Shown here one piece after another: positions 7,534 to 15,567 of a stretch of 41,278 nucleotides of DNA. Where the stretch lies: NCBI GenBank assembly GCA_019508225.1, contig JAEKLZ010000189.1:1-41278 (forward strand), written 5' to 3'. How positions within the stretch are numbered: position 1 is the first letter of the stretch; every line of letters starts with the position of its first letter. The DNA comes from Inquilinus limosus. Its GTDB lineage: Bacteria; Pseudomonadota; Alphaproteobacteria; DSM-16000; Inquilinaceae. Both the position numbers and the translations under genes were made by a program. Under the pieces are notes generated by a model. That model worked only from the letters and a program-made list of their open reading frames with translations, did not search any database and was not told the DNA's origin.

Positions 7534-9348
7534 ATGGCGGACCATACTGGCGACAATTTCGGCAACACGATCTCAGGTGACGGCAGCAACGACCGGATCT
7601 ACGGTCTTGGCGGCAATGATATCCTGAGCGGCGGCGGCGGCGACGACCAGCTCTTCGGCGGCGGCGACGACGACACGCTGACGGGCGGCGCCGGCAACGA
7701 CACTTTCGTCTATGACAGCCGCGGCTTCGGCCGCGACACGATCACCGACTTCAACGTCAACGGCGACAAGATCGACCTGTCTTTCCTGAAGGTCGCCGAT
7801 TTCGACAGCCTGAGGCCCTTCACCACCCAGGTCGGCCAGGACGTCGTGATCGCCATGGGCTGGGGCGGCAATTACGAGACCATCACCCTCAAGAACGTCA
7901 CGCTGTCGAACCTCAGCGACGCCGACTTCAAATTCAACACCTCGACCGCCGACCTGACCGTCAACGGCAACACGACCTGGGCCGATTTCCTGTTCGGCGG
8001 CAAGGGCAACGACACGATCTCGGGCTTCAGCGGCGAGGACACCCTGGTCGGCGGCGTCGGCAACGACACGCTCATCGGCGGCGCCGACGACGATTCGCTG
8101 TGGGGCCGCACCGGCAACGACACCTTCGTCTATGACAGCCGCGGCTTCGGCCGGGACGTCATCAACGACTTCAACACCAATGGCGACAAGATCGACCTGT
8201 CCTTCCTGAAGGTCGCCGATTTCGACAGCCTGAAGCCCTTCACCACCCAGGTCGGCCAGGACGTCGTGATCGCCATGGGCTGGGGCGGCAACTACGAGAC
8301 CATCACCCTCAAGAACGTCACGCTGTCGAACCTCAGCGACGCCGACTTCAGGTTCAACACCTCGACCGCCAACCTGATCGTCGAGGGCAACACGACCTGG
8401 AGCGACGTCCTGTTCGGCGGCAAGGGCAGCGACAAGATCTACGGCTACAGCGGCGACGACACCCTCGTCGGCGGGTCCGGCAACGACACGCTCTTCGGCG
8501 GCACCGGGGCCGACCGGTTCTTCGGCGGGGCCGGCATCGACACCGTCAGCTACTTCGGCACCGCTGCTGGCGTCAGCGTGAACCTGGCCGGCACGGGCAG
8601 CGGCGGCGAGGCCCAGGGCGACACCTTCAATGGTGTCGAGAATGTCGACGGATCGGGCTTCGCGGACACCCTGATCGGCAATGCCGCCGACAACAAGCTG
8701 CAGGGCTTCGACGGCAATGACGACCTTCGCGGCGGGGACGGCGCGGACATCCTGGTCGGCGGCGCCGGGGCCGACAAGTTCGACGGCGGCAACGGCATCG
8801 ACACCGTCAGCTACTTCAGCAGCAGCACCGGCGTCAGGGTGAACCTGCAGACGGGCACGGCCGGCGACGGCGAGGCCCAGGGCGATACCCTTATCCGGGT
8901 CGAGAACGTGTCCGGCAGCCAGGGCCACGACAAGCTCTACGGCAGCACCGGCGCCAACACCCTTCAAGGCTGGAACGGCAACGACCTGCTCCAGGGCGGC
9001 GCCGGCAAGGACACGCTGAGCGGCGGTGCGGGGGCCGACAAGTTCGTGTTCACCGCGGTCGGCGACAGCGTGGTCGGCGCCAATGCCGACCGGATCACCG
9101 ACTTCACCCGGGCGCAGGGCGACAAGATCGACCTGTCGGGGATCGACGCCAACGCCGGCACGGCGGGCAACCAGGCCTTCACCTTCATCGGCACCAGCCT
9201 GTTCACCCACCATGCCGGCGAGCTGCGCTACGCCTTCAACGGCACCGACACCACCATCGCCGGCGACATCGACGGCGACGGCACGTCGGACTTCCACATC
9301 ACGCTGACCGGCAAGATCGCCCTGCTGGCGACCGACTTCATCCTGTAA
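7534..9348 (+). CDS. RTX (hemolysin-type calcium-binding repeat) secreted protein 1
   Basis: 604 residues, acidic and glycine/aspartate rich, with no N-terminal signal peptide. Nonapeptide repeats of the GGxGxDxLx type begin within the first 25 residues. Two long A modules (about 54-193 and 194-333) each run NDTFVYDSRGFGRD..TDFN..GDKIDLS..LKVADFDSL and are near-identical at the DNA level with a 420-bp period. Two B modules (DTVSYF..GVxVNL..GEAQGD..VENV) follow, then a serralysin-type C-terminal module ending in DFIL, as expected of type I secretion substrates. No HEXXH or other catalytic motif is present, so this is a calcium-stabilised beta-roll protein, perhaps structural or adhesive. No type I secretion genes are in the window. 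The ATG follows a purine-rich GAAGGGGAAAGAAG site. It is the first of three paralogues in a row. Confidence 0.9.
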   Translation: MADHTGDNFGNTISGDGSNDRIYGLGGNDILSGGGGDDQLFGGGDDDTLTGGAGNDTFVYDSRGFGRDTITDFNVNGDKIDLSFLKVADFDSLRPFTTQVGQDVVIAMGWGGNYETITLKNVTLSNLSDADFKFNTSTADLTVNGNTTWADFLFGGKGNDTISGFSGEDTLVGGVGNDTLIGGADDDSLWGRTGNDTFVYDSRGFGRDVINDFNTNGDKIDLSFLKVADFDSLKPFTTQVGQDVVIAMGWGGNYETITLKNVTLSNLSDADFRFNTSTANLIVEGNTTWSDVLFGGKGSDKIYGYSGDDTLVGGSGNDTLFGGTGADRFFGGAGIDTVSYFGTAAGVSVNLAGTGSGGEAQGDTFNGVENVDGSGFADTLIGNAADNKLQGFDGNDDLRGGDGADILVGGAGADKFDGGNGIDTVSYFSSSTGVRVNLQTGTAGDGEAQGDTLIRVENVSGSQGHDKLYGSTGANTLQGWNGNDLLQGGAGKDTLSGGAGADKFVFTAVGDSVVGANADRITDFTRAQGDKIDLSGIDANAGTAGNQAFTFIGTSLFTHHAGELRYAFNGTDTTIAGDIDGDGTSDFHITLTGKIALLATDFIL

Positions 9349-9356
9349 GGGCCGAC

Positions 9357-9382
9357 GGCCGGGCGCCCGACAGCGCCCGGCC
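9357..9382 (+). terminator. Terminator-like hairpin after RTX gene 1
   Basis: GGCCGGGCGC and GCGCCCGGCC form a perfect 10-bp stem around a CCGACA loop, starting 9 bp after the stop codon. There is no T run, so it may slow RNA decay or give partial termination rather than a complete stop. Confidence 0.5.
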
Positions 9383-9451
9383 GAACGGATGGGATGACAG
9401 TCTCGCCAACAGCGATATGGTCATGCCATGATCGGCCGCTGATCGCGCAAT

Positions 9452-9480
9452 TTGAAACAAAGTTTGTGTCGCAGACGATA
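9452..9480 (+). promoter_or_regulatory. Candidate sigma70-type promoter for RTX gene 2
   Basis: TTGAAA (9452-9457) and ACGATA (9475-9480) are spaced by 17 bp in a locally AT-rich patch of an otherwise very GC-rich region. A perfect 8-bp dyad (9484-9506) begins just after the -10 position. The promoter would leave a leader of about 115 bases before the ATG at 9603. Confidence 0.4.
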
Positions 9481-9483
9481 GAG

Positions 9484-9506
9484 CGAACGATCTTCAGCAT
9501 CGTTCG
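9484..9506. promoter_or_regulatory. Dyad at the predicted start point of RTX gene 2
   Basis: CGAACGAT and ATCGTTCG are exact inverse complements around CTTCAGC. It overlaps the predicted transcription start, so it may be an operator or a 5' hairpin in the leader. No matching copy was found before the other two RTX genes. Confidence 0.35.
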
Positions 9507-9602
9507 TGGCATGGCGGGCGCGGGGCGGGCGGCGACGCCGCGCCGACAGGCCCGATCACGTGCAGGCGGGCCGATCGAACCCTGACGGAACGGGAGGAAG
9601 CA

Positions 9603-12600
9603 ATGGCGGACTTCATCGGCGACGACGGCGACAACACGCTCACCGGCGGCAGCGGCGACGACAGGATCATCGGCCGTGGCGGCGACGATACCCTCACCGG
9701 CGGCGCCGGCAGCGACGTCTTCACCTATGACACGCGCGGTTTCGGTGACGACGTCGTCACCGACTTCAACGCCAACGGCGACCGGGTCGACCTGTCCTTC
9801 CTCAATGTCGGCGATCTCGGCAGCCTGCAGCCCTTCCTGGTGCAGGACGGGCCGGATGTCGTCATCCTCCTCCACTGGAACAGCCAGGCCGAGACGATCC
9901 GGCTGAGCAACGTCTCGCTGGCCGACCTCAGCGCCGCCGATTTCGTCTTCGACACCTCGGCCGCGGGGCAGACGGTCACCGGCTCCCTCGGCGACGACAT
10001 CCTGTTCGGCGGCATCGGCGAAGACATTTTCGCCTATGCCGAGCGCGAATTCGGCAGCGACATCATCGCCGGCTTCGACACCAACGGCGACCGGATCGAC
10101 CTGTCGGCCTTCAACGTCGCCGATTTCGACAGCCTGCTGCCCTTCATCAGGCAGGACGGTGCGGATGTCGTCATCGCCCTCGATTATCACGGCGTGTTCC
10201 CCAGCATCCGCCTGCAGAACACCTCGATCGGCACGCTGAGCGCCGCCGACTTCATCTTCAACACCTCGCCCGCCGATCTGACGGTCGATGGCACCGGGTA
10301 TCGCGACATCCTGTTCGGCGGCAGCGGCAACGACGCGATCAGCGGCCAGGACGGCGACGACGTTCTCGTCGGCGGCGCCGGCAACGACAGGCTTTTCGGC
10401 GGCTTCGGCGCCGACAGGCTGACAGGGGGAAGCGGCAACGACGTCTTCGCCTATAGCGACATCACCATCGGCAATCCGCGCGGGTTCGGCGCCGACACGA
10501 TCACCGATTTCGATACGAACGGTGACAAGATCGACCTGTCGGCCCTCCACATCGCCGACTTCGACACGCTGCGTCCCTTCATGCGGCAGGACGGCGCGGA
10601 TGTCGTCATCAGCTTCGGCTGGAACAGCCGGCCCGAGACCATCCGCCTCAGCAACGTCTCCCTGGCCAGCCTGAGCACCGCCGACTTCATCTTCGACACC
10701 TCGACCGCCCCGCTCAACCTCCTCGGCACGTCGCCGGGCGACGATGTCCTGTTCGGCGGCAATGGCGACGACAAGCTCAACGGTCACCGCGGCAACGACA
10801 TCCTCGTCGGCGGCGCCGGCAACGACACCTTCGATGATATCGGCGGTAACGACACTTTCATCGGTGGGGCCGGCAACGACACCTTCATCTACAACCCCCG
10901 GAGCGATGGCCAGCGCCTCTTCGGCAATGACGTCATCGCCGACTTCTCCGACGGAGACCGGATCGACGTCTCGGGCCTCAAGATCGCCGATCTCGACACC
11001 CTGAAGCCGGTTATGGTGCAGAACGGCGCGGATGTCGTCATCACCCTCGACTACGACGGTAAGACCCACAGCATCCGCATCCAGAACATCACGATCGATG
11101 CGCTGAGCGCCGCCGACTTCATCTTCGACGCGTCGACCGACCCTTTGACGGTTACCGGCACCTTCAGGCGCGACGTCCTGTTCGGCGGCAAGGGCGACGA
11201 CACGATCGACGGCGGCATGGGTATCGACGTCCTGGTCGGCGGCGCCGGCAGCGATACCCTGATCGGCGGCCGCGACAACGACACCCTCAACGGCGGGGCC
11301 GGCAACGACATCTTCCTCTACGGCGCGACGGGCAACGCTGCGCATTTCTTCGGCGACGACGTCATCGCCGACTTCAACACCGCCGGCGACAGGATCGACC
11401 TCTCGGCCCTGTTTGTCGCCGACTTCGACAGCCTGAGGCCGTTCCTGGCCCAGGACGGCACAGATGTCGTCATCACCCTCGACTACGGTGGCGAGGCCTC
11501 GAGCATCCGCCTGAAGAACACCTCGATCGACACGCTGAGCGCCGCCGACTTCATCTTCAATACGTCGACTGCCGATCGGACATATAGCGGCACTTATTCT
11601 CGCGACATCCTGTTCGGCGGTATGGGCAACGACACGATCAACGGCCAGCTCGGCGATGACACCCTCGTCGGCGGCAGTGGGGCCGATCGGCTGAACGGCA
11701 GCAACGACAACGATGTCCTCATCGGCGGCGCCGGGGCCGACCAGCTGACCGGCGGTCTGGGCACCGACACCGCCAGCTACCAGGGCAGCGCCATCGGCGT
11801 GACGGTCAACCTGGCCACCGGTGCGGGCAGCGGCGGCGACGCCCAGGGCGACGTGCTGGTCACCATCGAGAACCTGTCCGGCAGCCAGGGCAATGACGAC
11901 CTCACCGGCAATGCGGGCGCCAACAGCCTGGCCGGCAATGGCGGCGACGACGTGCTCCGTGGCGGCGCCGGGGCCGACCGCCTGGACGGCGGCGCCGGAA
12001 CCGACCTCGCCAGCTATTTCACCAGCACGCTCGGGGTCACGGTCGATCTCGGCGCCGGCACGACCAGCGGCGGCGATGCGCAGGGCGATGTCCTGATCGG
12101 CATCGAGAATCTCTCCGGCAGCCAGGGCGACGACGCGCTCACCGGCAATGCCGGCGCCAACAGCCTGGCCGGCAATGGCGGCAATGACGTGCTCCGCGGC
12201 GGGGCCGGGGCCGACCGCCTGGACGGCGGCGCCGGCGTCGACACCGCCAGCTACTTCACCGGCAGCGCCGGCGTCACCGTGGACCTGGCCGCCGGCACCG
12301 GCAGCGGCGGCGATGCCCAGGGCGACACCCTGATCGGCATCGAGAACGTCTCCGGCAGCCAGGGCAGCGACACGCTCATCGGCAATGCCGGCGCCAACAC
12401 CCTGCAGGGCTGGAACGGCGACGATGTGCTGCGCGGGGGCGCCGGGGCAGACCGCCTCGACGGCGGCAACGGCACCGACACTGCCAGCTGGTTCACCAGC
12501 AGCACCGGCATCACTGTCAACCTCGGCGCCGGCACGGCCAGCGGCGGCGACGCCCAGGGGGATGTGCTGGTCGCGATCGAGAACCTGTCGGGCAGCCAGG

Positions 12601-13025
12601 GCAGCGACATCCTCACCGGCAATGCCGGCGCCAATGTCCTGCAGGGCTGGAGCGGCAACGACGCCCTCCGGGGCGGCGCCGGCAAGGACACGCTCAGCGG
12701 CGGCGCCGGGGCCGACCGCTTCGTCTACGCCGCGGTCGGCGACAGCGTGGTCGGCGCCAATGCCGACCGGATCACCGATTTCAGCCGGGCGCAGGGCGAC
12801 AAGATCGACCTGTCCGGGATCGACGCCAACACCAGCGCGGCGGGCAACCAGGCCTTCAGCTTCATCGGCAGCGGCCTGTACACGCACCAGGCCGGCCAGC
12901 TGCGCTACGCCATCGTCGGCGGCCAGGCCACCATTGCCGGCGACGTCAACGGCGACGGTCAGTCCGATTTCCACATCGTGCTGACCGGCGCCCTCTCGCT
13001 GCAGACGGCGGATTTCGTGCTGTAG
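9603..13025 (+). CDS. RTX (hemolysin-type calcium-binding repeat) secreted protein 2, giant paralogue
   Basis: 1140 residues from an ATG preceded by GGGAGGAAGCA. The N-terminus MADFIGDDGDNTLTGG enters RTX repeats at once, with no signal peptide. Five A modules start at about residues 37, 140, 279, 425 and 568, each with (F/I)xDFNxxGDxIDLS, ADFDSLxPF, DVVI and LSAADFxFxTS, separated by RTX nonapeptides. Four B modules (DTASYF..GVTVNL..SGGDAQGD..IENLSGSQG) follow at about 720, 799, 878 and 958 with a 79-residue period. The last 105 residues match the C-terminal module of the other two RTX proteins and end TADFVL. This architecture suits calcium-dependent folding outside the cell after type I export. 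No enzymatic domain is visible. Function is unknown; matrix, adhesion or S-layer-like roles are possibilities only. Confidence 0.9.
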   Translation: MADFIGDDGDNTLTGGSGDDRIIGRGGDDTLTGGAGSDVFTYDTRGFGDDVVTDFNANGDRVDLSFLNVGDLGSLQPFLVQDGPDVVILLHWNSQAETIRLSNVSLADLSAADFVFDTSAAGQTVTGSLGDDILFGGIGEDIFAYAEREFGSDIIAGFDTNGDRIDLSAFNVADFDSLLPFIRQDGADVVIALDYHGVFPSIRLQNTSIGTLSAADFIFNTSPADLTVDGTGYRDILFGGSGNDAISGQDGDDVLVGGAGNDRLFGGFGADRLTGGSGNDVFAYSDITIGNPRGFGADTITDFDTNGDKIDLSALHIADFDTLRPFMRQDGADVVISFGWNSRPETIRLSNVSLASLSTADFIFDTSTAPLNLLGTSPGDDVLFGGNGDDKLNGHRGNDILVGGAGNDTFDDIGGNDTFIGGAGNDTFIYNPRSDGQRLFGNDVIADFSDGDRIDVSGLKIADLDTLKPVMVQNGADVVITLDYDGKTHSIRIQNITIDALSAADFIFDASTDPLTVTGTFRRDVLFGGKGDDTIDGGMGIDVLVGGAGSDTLIGGRDNDTLNGGAGNDIFLYGATGNAAHFFGDDVIADFNTAGDRIDLSALFVADFDSLRPFLAQDGTDVVITLDYGGEASSIRLKNTSIDTLSAADFIFNTSTADRTYSGTYSRDILFGGMGNDTINGQLGDDTLVGGSGADRLNGSNDNDVLIGGAGADQLTGGLGTDTASYQGSAIGVTVNLATGAGSGGDAQGDVLVTIENLSGSQGNDDLTGNAGANSLAGNGGDDVLRGGAGADRLDGGAGTDLASYFTSTLGVTVDLGAGTTSGGDAQGDVLIGIENLSGSQGDDALTGNAGANSLAGNGGNDVLRGGAGADRLDGGAGVDTASYFTGSAGVTVDLAAGTGSGGDAQGDTLIGIENVSGSQGSDTLIGNAGANTLQGWNGDDVLRGGAGADRLDGGNGTDTASWFTSSTGITVNLGAGTASGGDAQGDVLVAIENLSGSQGSDILTGNAGANVLQGWSGNDALRGGAGKDTLSGGAGADRFVYAAVGDSVVGANADRITDFSRAQGDKIDLSGIDANTSAAGNQAFSFIGSGLYTHQAGQLRYAIVGGQATIAGDVNGDGQSDFHIVLTGALSLQTADFVL

Positions 13026-13039
13026 CGACCACGGAATCG

Positions 13040-13058
13040 GTGCCGGCCTCGCCGGCAC
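13040..13058 (+). terminator. Hairpin after RTX gene 2
   Basis: GTGCCGGC and GCCGGCAC flank a CTC loop (8-bp perfect stem), 15 bp after the stop codon and with no T run. With only 95 bp before the next start codon, read-through into RTX gene 3 is likely. Confidence 0.4.
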
Positions 13059-13120
13059 ATGCCTTCCCTCTCTGGAGGAGAACGGCGCCTGCAGATGAGG
13101 ATACGAAGGGAGGAGAAACC

Positions 13121-14470
13121 GTGCCACGACGCATCGACGGCGACATCTTCGGCGACATCATCCACGGGTCGGATGATATCGAGCAGATATACGGCCATGA
13201 AGGGGGGGACCAGCTGTACGGCTTCGGGGGTGACGACACCCTCATCGGCGGCACCGGCGGCGATCGGCTTTACGGCGGAGCGGGAAACGACACAGTTTCC
13301 GGCGGCGATGATGGCGATGCCCTCTATGACGAGGCAGGGAACGACAATCTCTCCGGCGGGGCCGGCAACGATACCATCTATGCCGGGGCCGGGGCCGACA
13401 CGCTGTCCGGCGGCGCCGGGGAACAAGACGGGGTATCGTATCAGGAGAGCGCCGGAGCCGTGATGGTAACTCTCGGCGGGACCGGCTCCGGCGGCGATGC
13501 CCAGGGGGACGTAATCGCCGACGACATCGAAATTGTCGCCGGTTCGATCTTTGCCGACATCATCACCGGCGCTGCCGCGAACAACGTGCTGGCGGGCCTT
13601 GACGGCAACGACACGCTCTCGGGCGGTGGCGGGAACGATCTGCTCGAGGGCGGGGCCGGGGCCGATACGCTGTCCGGCGGCGATGGAGAGGATACCGCCA
13701 GCTACTGGGGCGTCGTTGGCGTGAATGTGACGCTCGGCGGACTGGCATGGAGCGGCGAGGCCCAGGGCGACACTCTGGCCAACGATATTGAAAACCTGGA
13801 AGGCTCCTCCGGGGCCGACCGGCTGACCGGCAATGCCAGCGCCAACAAGCTCTATGGCAGGGACGGCTACGACGTGCTTCGCGGCGAGGGCGGGGCCGAC
13901 CATCTTGACGGCGGAACCGGTATCGATATCGCCACCTATTGGGGCTCGGCCGCCGCCGTCATCGTCAATCTTCAGACCGGAACCGGCAGCGGCGCCGCCA
14001 CGGGCGACGTCTTCGTTTCGATCGAGAACGTCCATGGCAGCATGGCCGGCGACACCCTGTACGGCAGTGCCGACGCCAACGGGCTGAACGGGTTCGAGGG
14101 CGCCGACACCCTCGTCGGCCGCCTCGGCAAGGACACCCTGACCGGCGGCTCCGGGGCCGATCGCTTCATGTACACCGCCATCGGCGACAGCATGGTCGGC
14201 GCCAATGCCGACCGGATCACAGACTTCACCCGGGCGCAGGGCGACAAGATCAACCTGTCGGGGATCGACGCCAACATCGGCGCGGCGGGCAACCAGGCCT
14301 TCACCTTCATCGGCTCCAGCCAATACTCCAACCATGCCGGCGAGCTGCGCTTTACCATCGTCGATGGCCAGACCACCATCGCCGGCGACGTCAATGGCGA
14401 CGGCCGGTCCGACTTCTCAATCATGCTGACCAACGCCGTCTCACTGCTGGCGTCCGACTTCGTCCTGTAA
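13121..14470 (+). CDS. RTX (hemolysin-type calcium-binding repeat) secreted protein 3
   Basis: 449 residues if translation starts at the GTG at 13121, which has GGGAGGAGAAACC directly upstream; the open frame extends to 13040 but that stretch (MPASPAHAF) has no counterpart in the paralogues. It has no A modules. RTX nonapeptides are followed by three B modules (VSYQES, TASYWG, IATYWG, each followed by a GxxQGD-type turn and an E(N/I)xxGS strand), then the shared C-terminal module with GDSMVGANADRITDF and a final SDFVL. Base composition at wobble positions is somewhat less extreme than in its two neighbours. It lacks a signal peptide and any catalytic motif, as expected of a type I secretion substrate. 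It is the last gene before a strong terminator and probably forms an operon with RTX gene 2. Confidence 0.88.
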   Translation: MPRRIDGDIFGDIIHGSDDIEQIYGHEGGDQLYGFGGDDTLIGGTGGDRLYGGAGNDTVSGGDDGDALYDEAGNDNLSGGAGNDTIYAGAGADTLSGGAGEQDGVSYQESAGAVMVTLGGTGSGGDAQGDVIADDIEIVAGSIFADIITGAAANNVLAGLDGNDTLSGGGGNDLLEGGAGADTLSGGDGEDTASYWGVVGVNVTLGGLAWSGEAQGDTLANDIENLEGSSGADRLTGNASANKLYGRDGYDVLRGEGGADHLDGGTGIDIATYWGSAAAVIVNLQTGTGSGAATGDVFVSIENVHGSMAGDTLYGSADANGLNGFEGADTLVGRLGKDTLTGGSGADRFMYTAIGDSMVGANADRITDFTRAQGDKINLSGIDANIGAAGNQAFTFIGSSQYSNHAGELRFTIVDGQTTIAGDVNGDGRSDFSIMLTNAVSLLASDFVL

Positions 14471-14490
14471 GGACCAGGACCCGAACGGAA

Positions 14491-14519
14491 AAGGGCCGGC
14501 TTTCGCCGGCCCTTTTTTT
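14491..14519 (+). terminator. Rho-independent terminator closing the RTX cluster
   Basis: GGGCCGGC, loop TTTC, GCCGGCCC, then seven T. It lies 20 bp after the third RTX stop codon. Upstream A residues (AAAA) give a short T run on the opposite strand, so it may also end the convergent ABC transporter transcript that stops at 14536. Confidence 0.92.
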
Positions 14520-14535
14520 GTCAGCAGTGCAGCGC

Positions 14536-15537
14536 CTACTTGGCCATGCCCTTGTCCCAGGCGGCATGGGTCCAGGCCGCGTCGCCCGGGTCCTTGGTGA
14601 TCACCGGGTCGCTCTTGCTCGACAGCAGCACCTGCACCGTGCGCTTGTACGCCTCGGGGTCGAGCCAGCCGATCTTGTCGTCCGACACGGTGATCAGCTT
14701 GGCGATGTTCTCGGCCATGCGGGTCTGCACAGCGTCGGTGGTGGCGCCGGATGCATCGGCCTCGGCGACGATCTTGCCGGCCTCGTCCGGATGCGCCTTG
14801 GCATAGGCCCAGCCCTTGGCCGACGCCTTGATGAACTTGCCCAGCCGGTCGACGAAGGCCGGGTCCTTCAGCTTGGAGTCGAGGGCATACAGCCCGTCCT
14901 CCAGCGTCGCCACGCCCTGGTCCTCGTAATAGAAGGTGATCAGGTCCTTCTCCGGCACGCCGGCGTCGATCACCTGCCAGTATTCGTTGTAGATCATGGT
15001 CGAGATGCAGGCCGCCTGGTTCTGCAGCAGCGGGTCGACGTTGAAGCCCTGGCGCAGCACCTTGACGTCCGGGTTGGAGCCCGAGGTCGACAGGCCCAGC
15101 TTGCCCATCCAGGACAGGAACGGATACTCGTTGCCGGCGAACCAGACGCCGAGGGTCTTGCCCTTGAAGTCGGCCGGCGATTTGATCCCGCTCTCCTTCT
15201 TGCAGGTCAGCATCATGCCGGAGCGGTTGAAGATCTGCGCCACATTGACCAGCGGCACGCCCTTCTCGCGCGCCGCCAGCGCCGCCGGCATCCATTCGAC
15301 GATGACGTCGGCGCCGCCGGCCGCGATCACCTGCGGCGGCGCGATGTCCGGCCCGCCCGGCTTGACCGTGACCTCCAGCCCCTCATCGGCGTAGAAACCC
15401 TTCTCTGCGGCGACGTAATAGCCGCCGAACTGCGCCTGGGTGACCCATTTCAGCTGGATCGTGAAGGGGTCCGCCGCCTGCGCCTGGCCGAAGCCCAGAG
15501 CTGCGATCGCGGCCAGTCCCAGAATGGTTTTTTTCAT
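14536..15537 (-). CDS. ABC transporter substrate-binding protein, NMT1/ThiY-like
   Basis: 333 residues with a clear signal peptide (MKKTILGLAAIAALGFGQAQA, cleavage after about residue 22). The mature part has the NMT1/THI5-like pattern: IQLKWVTQAQFGGYYVAAEKGFY, GGADVIVEWMPAALAARE, FKGKTLGVWFAGNE and a late FYYEDQGVATLEDGLYA. Such proteins bind pyrimidines, hydroxymethylpyrimidine or related nitrogen compounds in the periplasm. It is the last gene of a minus-strand series with two permeases and an ATPase, 30 bp after permease 2, with a GAGAGG ribosome binding site. Being next to pyrimidine-reduction genes, it probably captures uracil, thymine or a related ring compound. A thiamine-precursor role is less likely because no thi genes or TPP riboswitch are seen. 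Confidence 0.9.
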   Translation of the reverse strand: MKKTILGLAAIAALGFGQAQAADPFTIQLKWVTQAQFGGYYVAAEKGFYADEGLEVTVKPGGPDIAPPQVIAAGGADVIVEWMPAALAAREKGVPLVNVAQIFNRSGMMLTCKKESGIKSPADFKGKTLGVWFAGNEYPFLSWMGKLGLSTSGSNPDVKVLRQGFNVDPLLQNQAACISTMIYNEYWQVIDAGVPEKDLITFYYEDQGVATLEDGLYALDSKLKDPAFVDRLGKFIKASAKGWAYAKAHPDEAGKIVAEADASGATTDAVQTRMAENIAKLITVSDDKIGWLDPEAYKRTVQVLLSSKSDPVITKDPGDAAWTHAAWDKGMAK

Positions 15538-15567
15538 TTGAAGCCTCTCCCGTTCGTTGGATCTTGT

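Noticed and set aside
7573..9297. A 574-codon minus-strand open frame over RTX gene 1
   Set aside because: Same cause: antisense of Asp/Gly-rich repeats, with no ribosome binding site.
9228..13127. A 1299-codon open frame on the minus strand
   Set aside because: It is the antisense of the RTX repeats. The periodic GGC/GAC codons keep the opposite frame free of stops; the protein is low-complexity and extends across two unrelated intergenic gaps.
7534..14470. DNA-level repeats as a CRISPR array or satellite
   Set aside because: The repeats are in frame, code for the RTX nonapeptide and vary at wobble positions.
7534..14470. RTX proteins as serralysin proteases or hemolysins
   Set aside because: The C-terminal module is serralysin-like, but no HEXXH, lipase or pore-forming domain is present.
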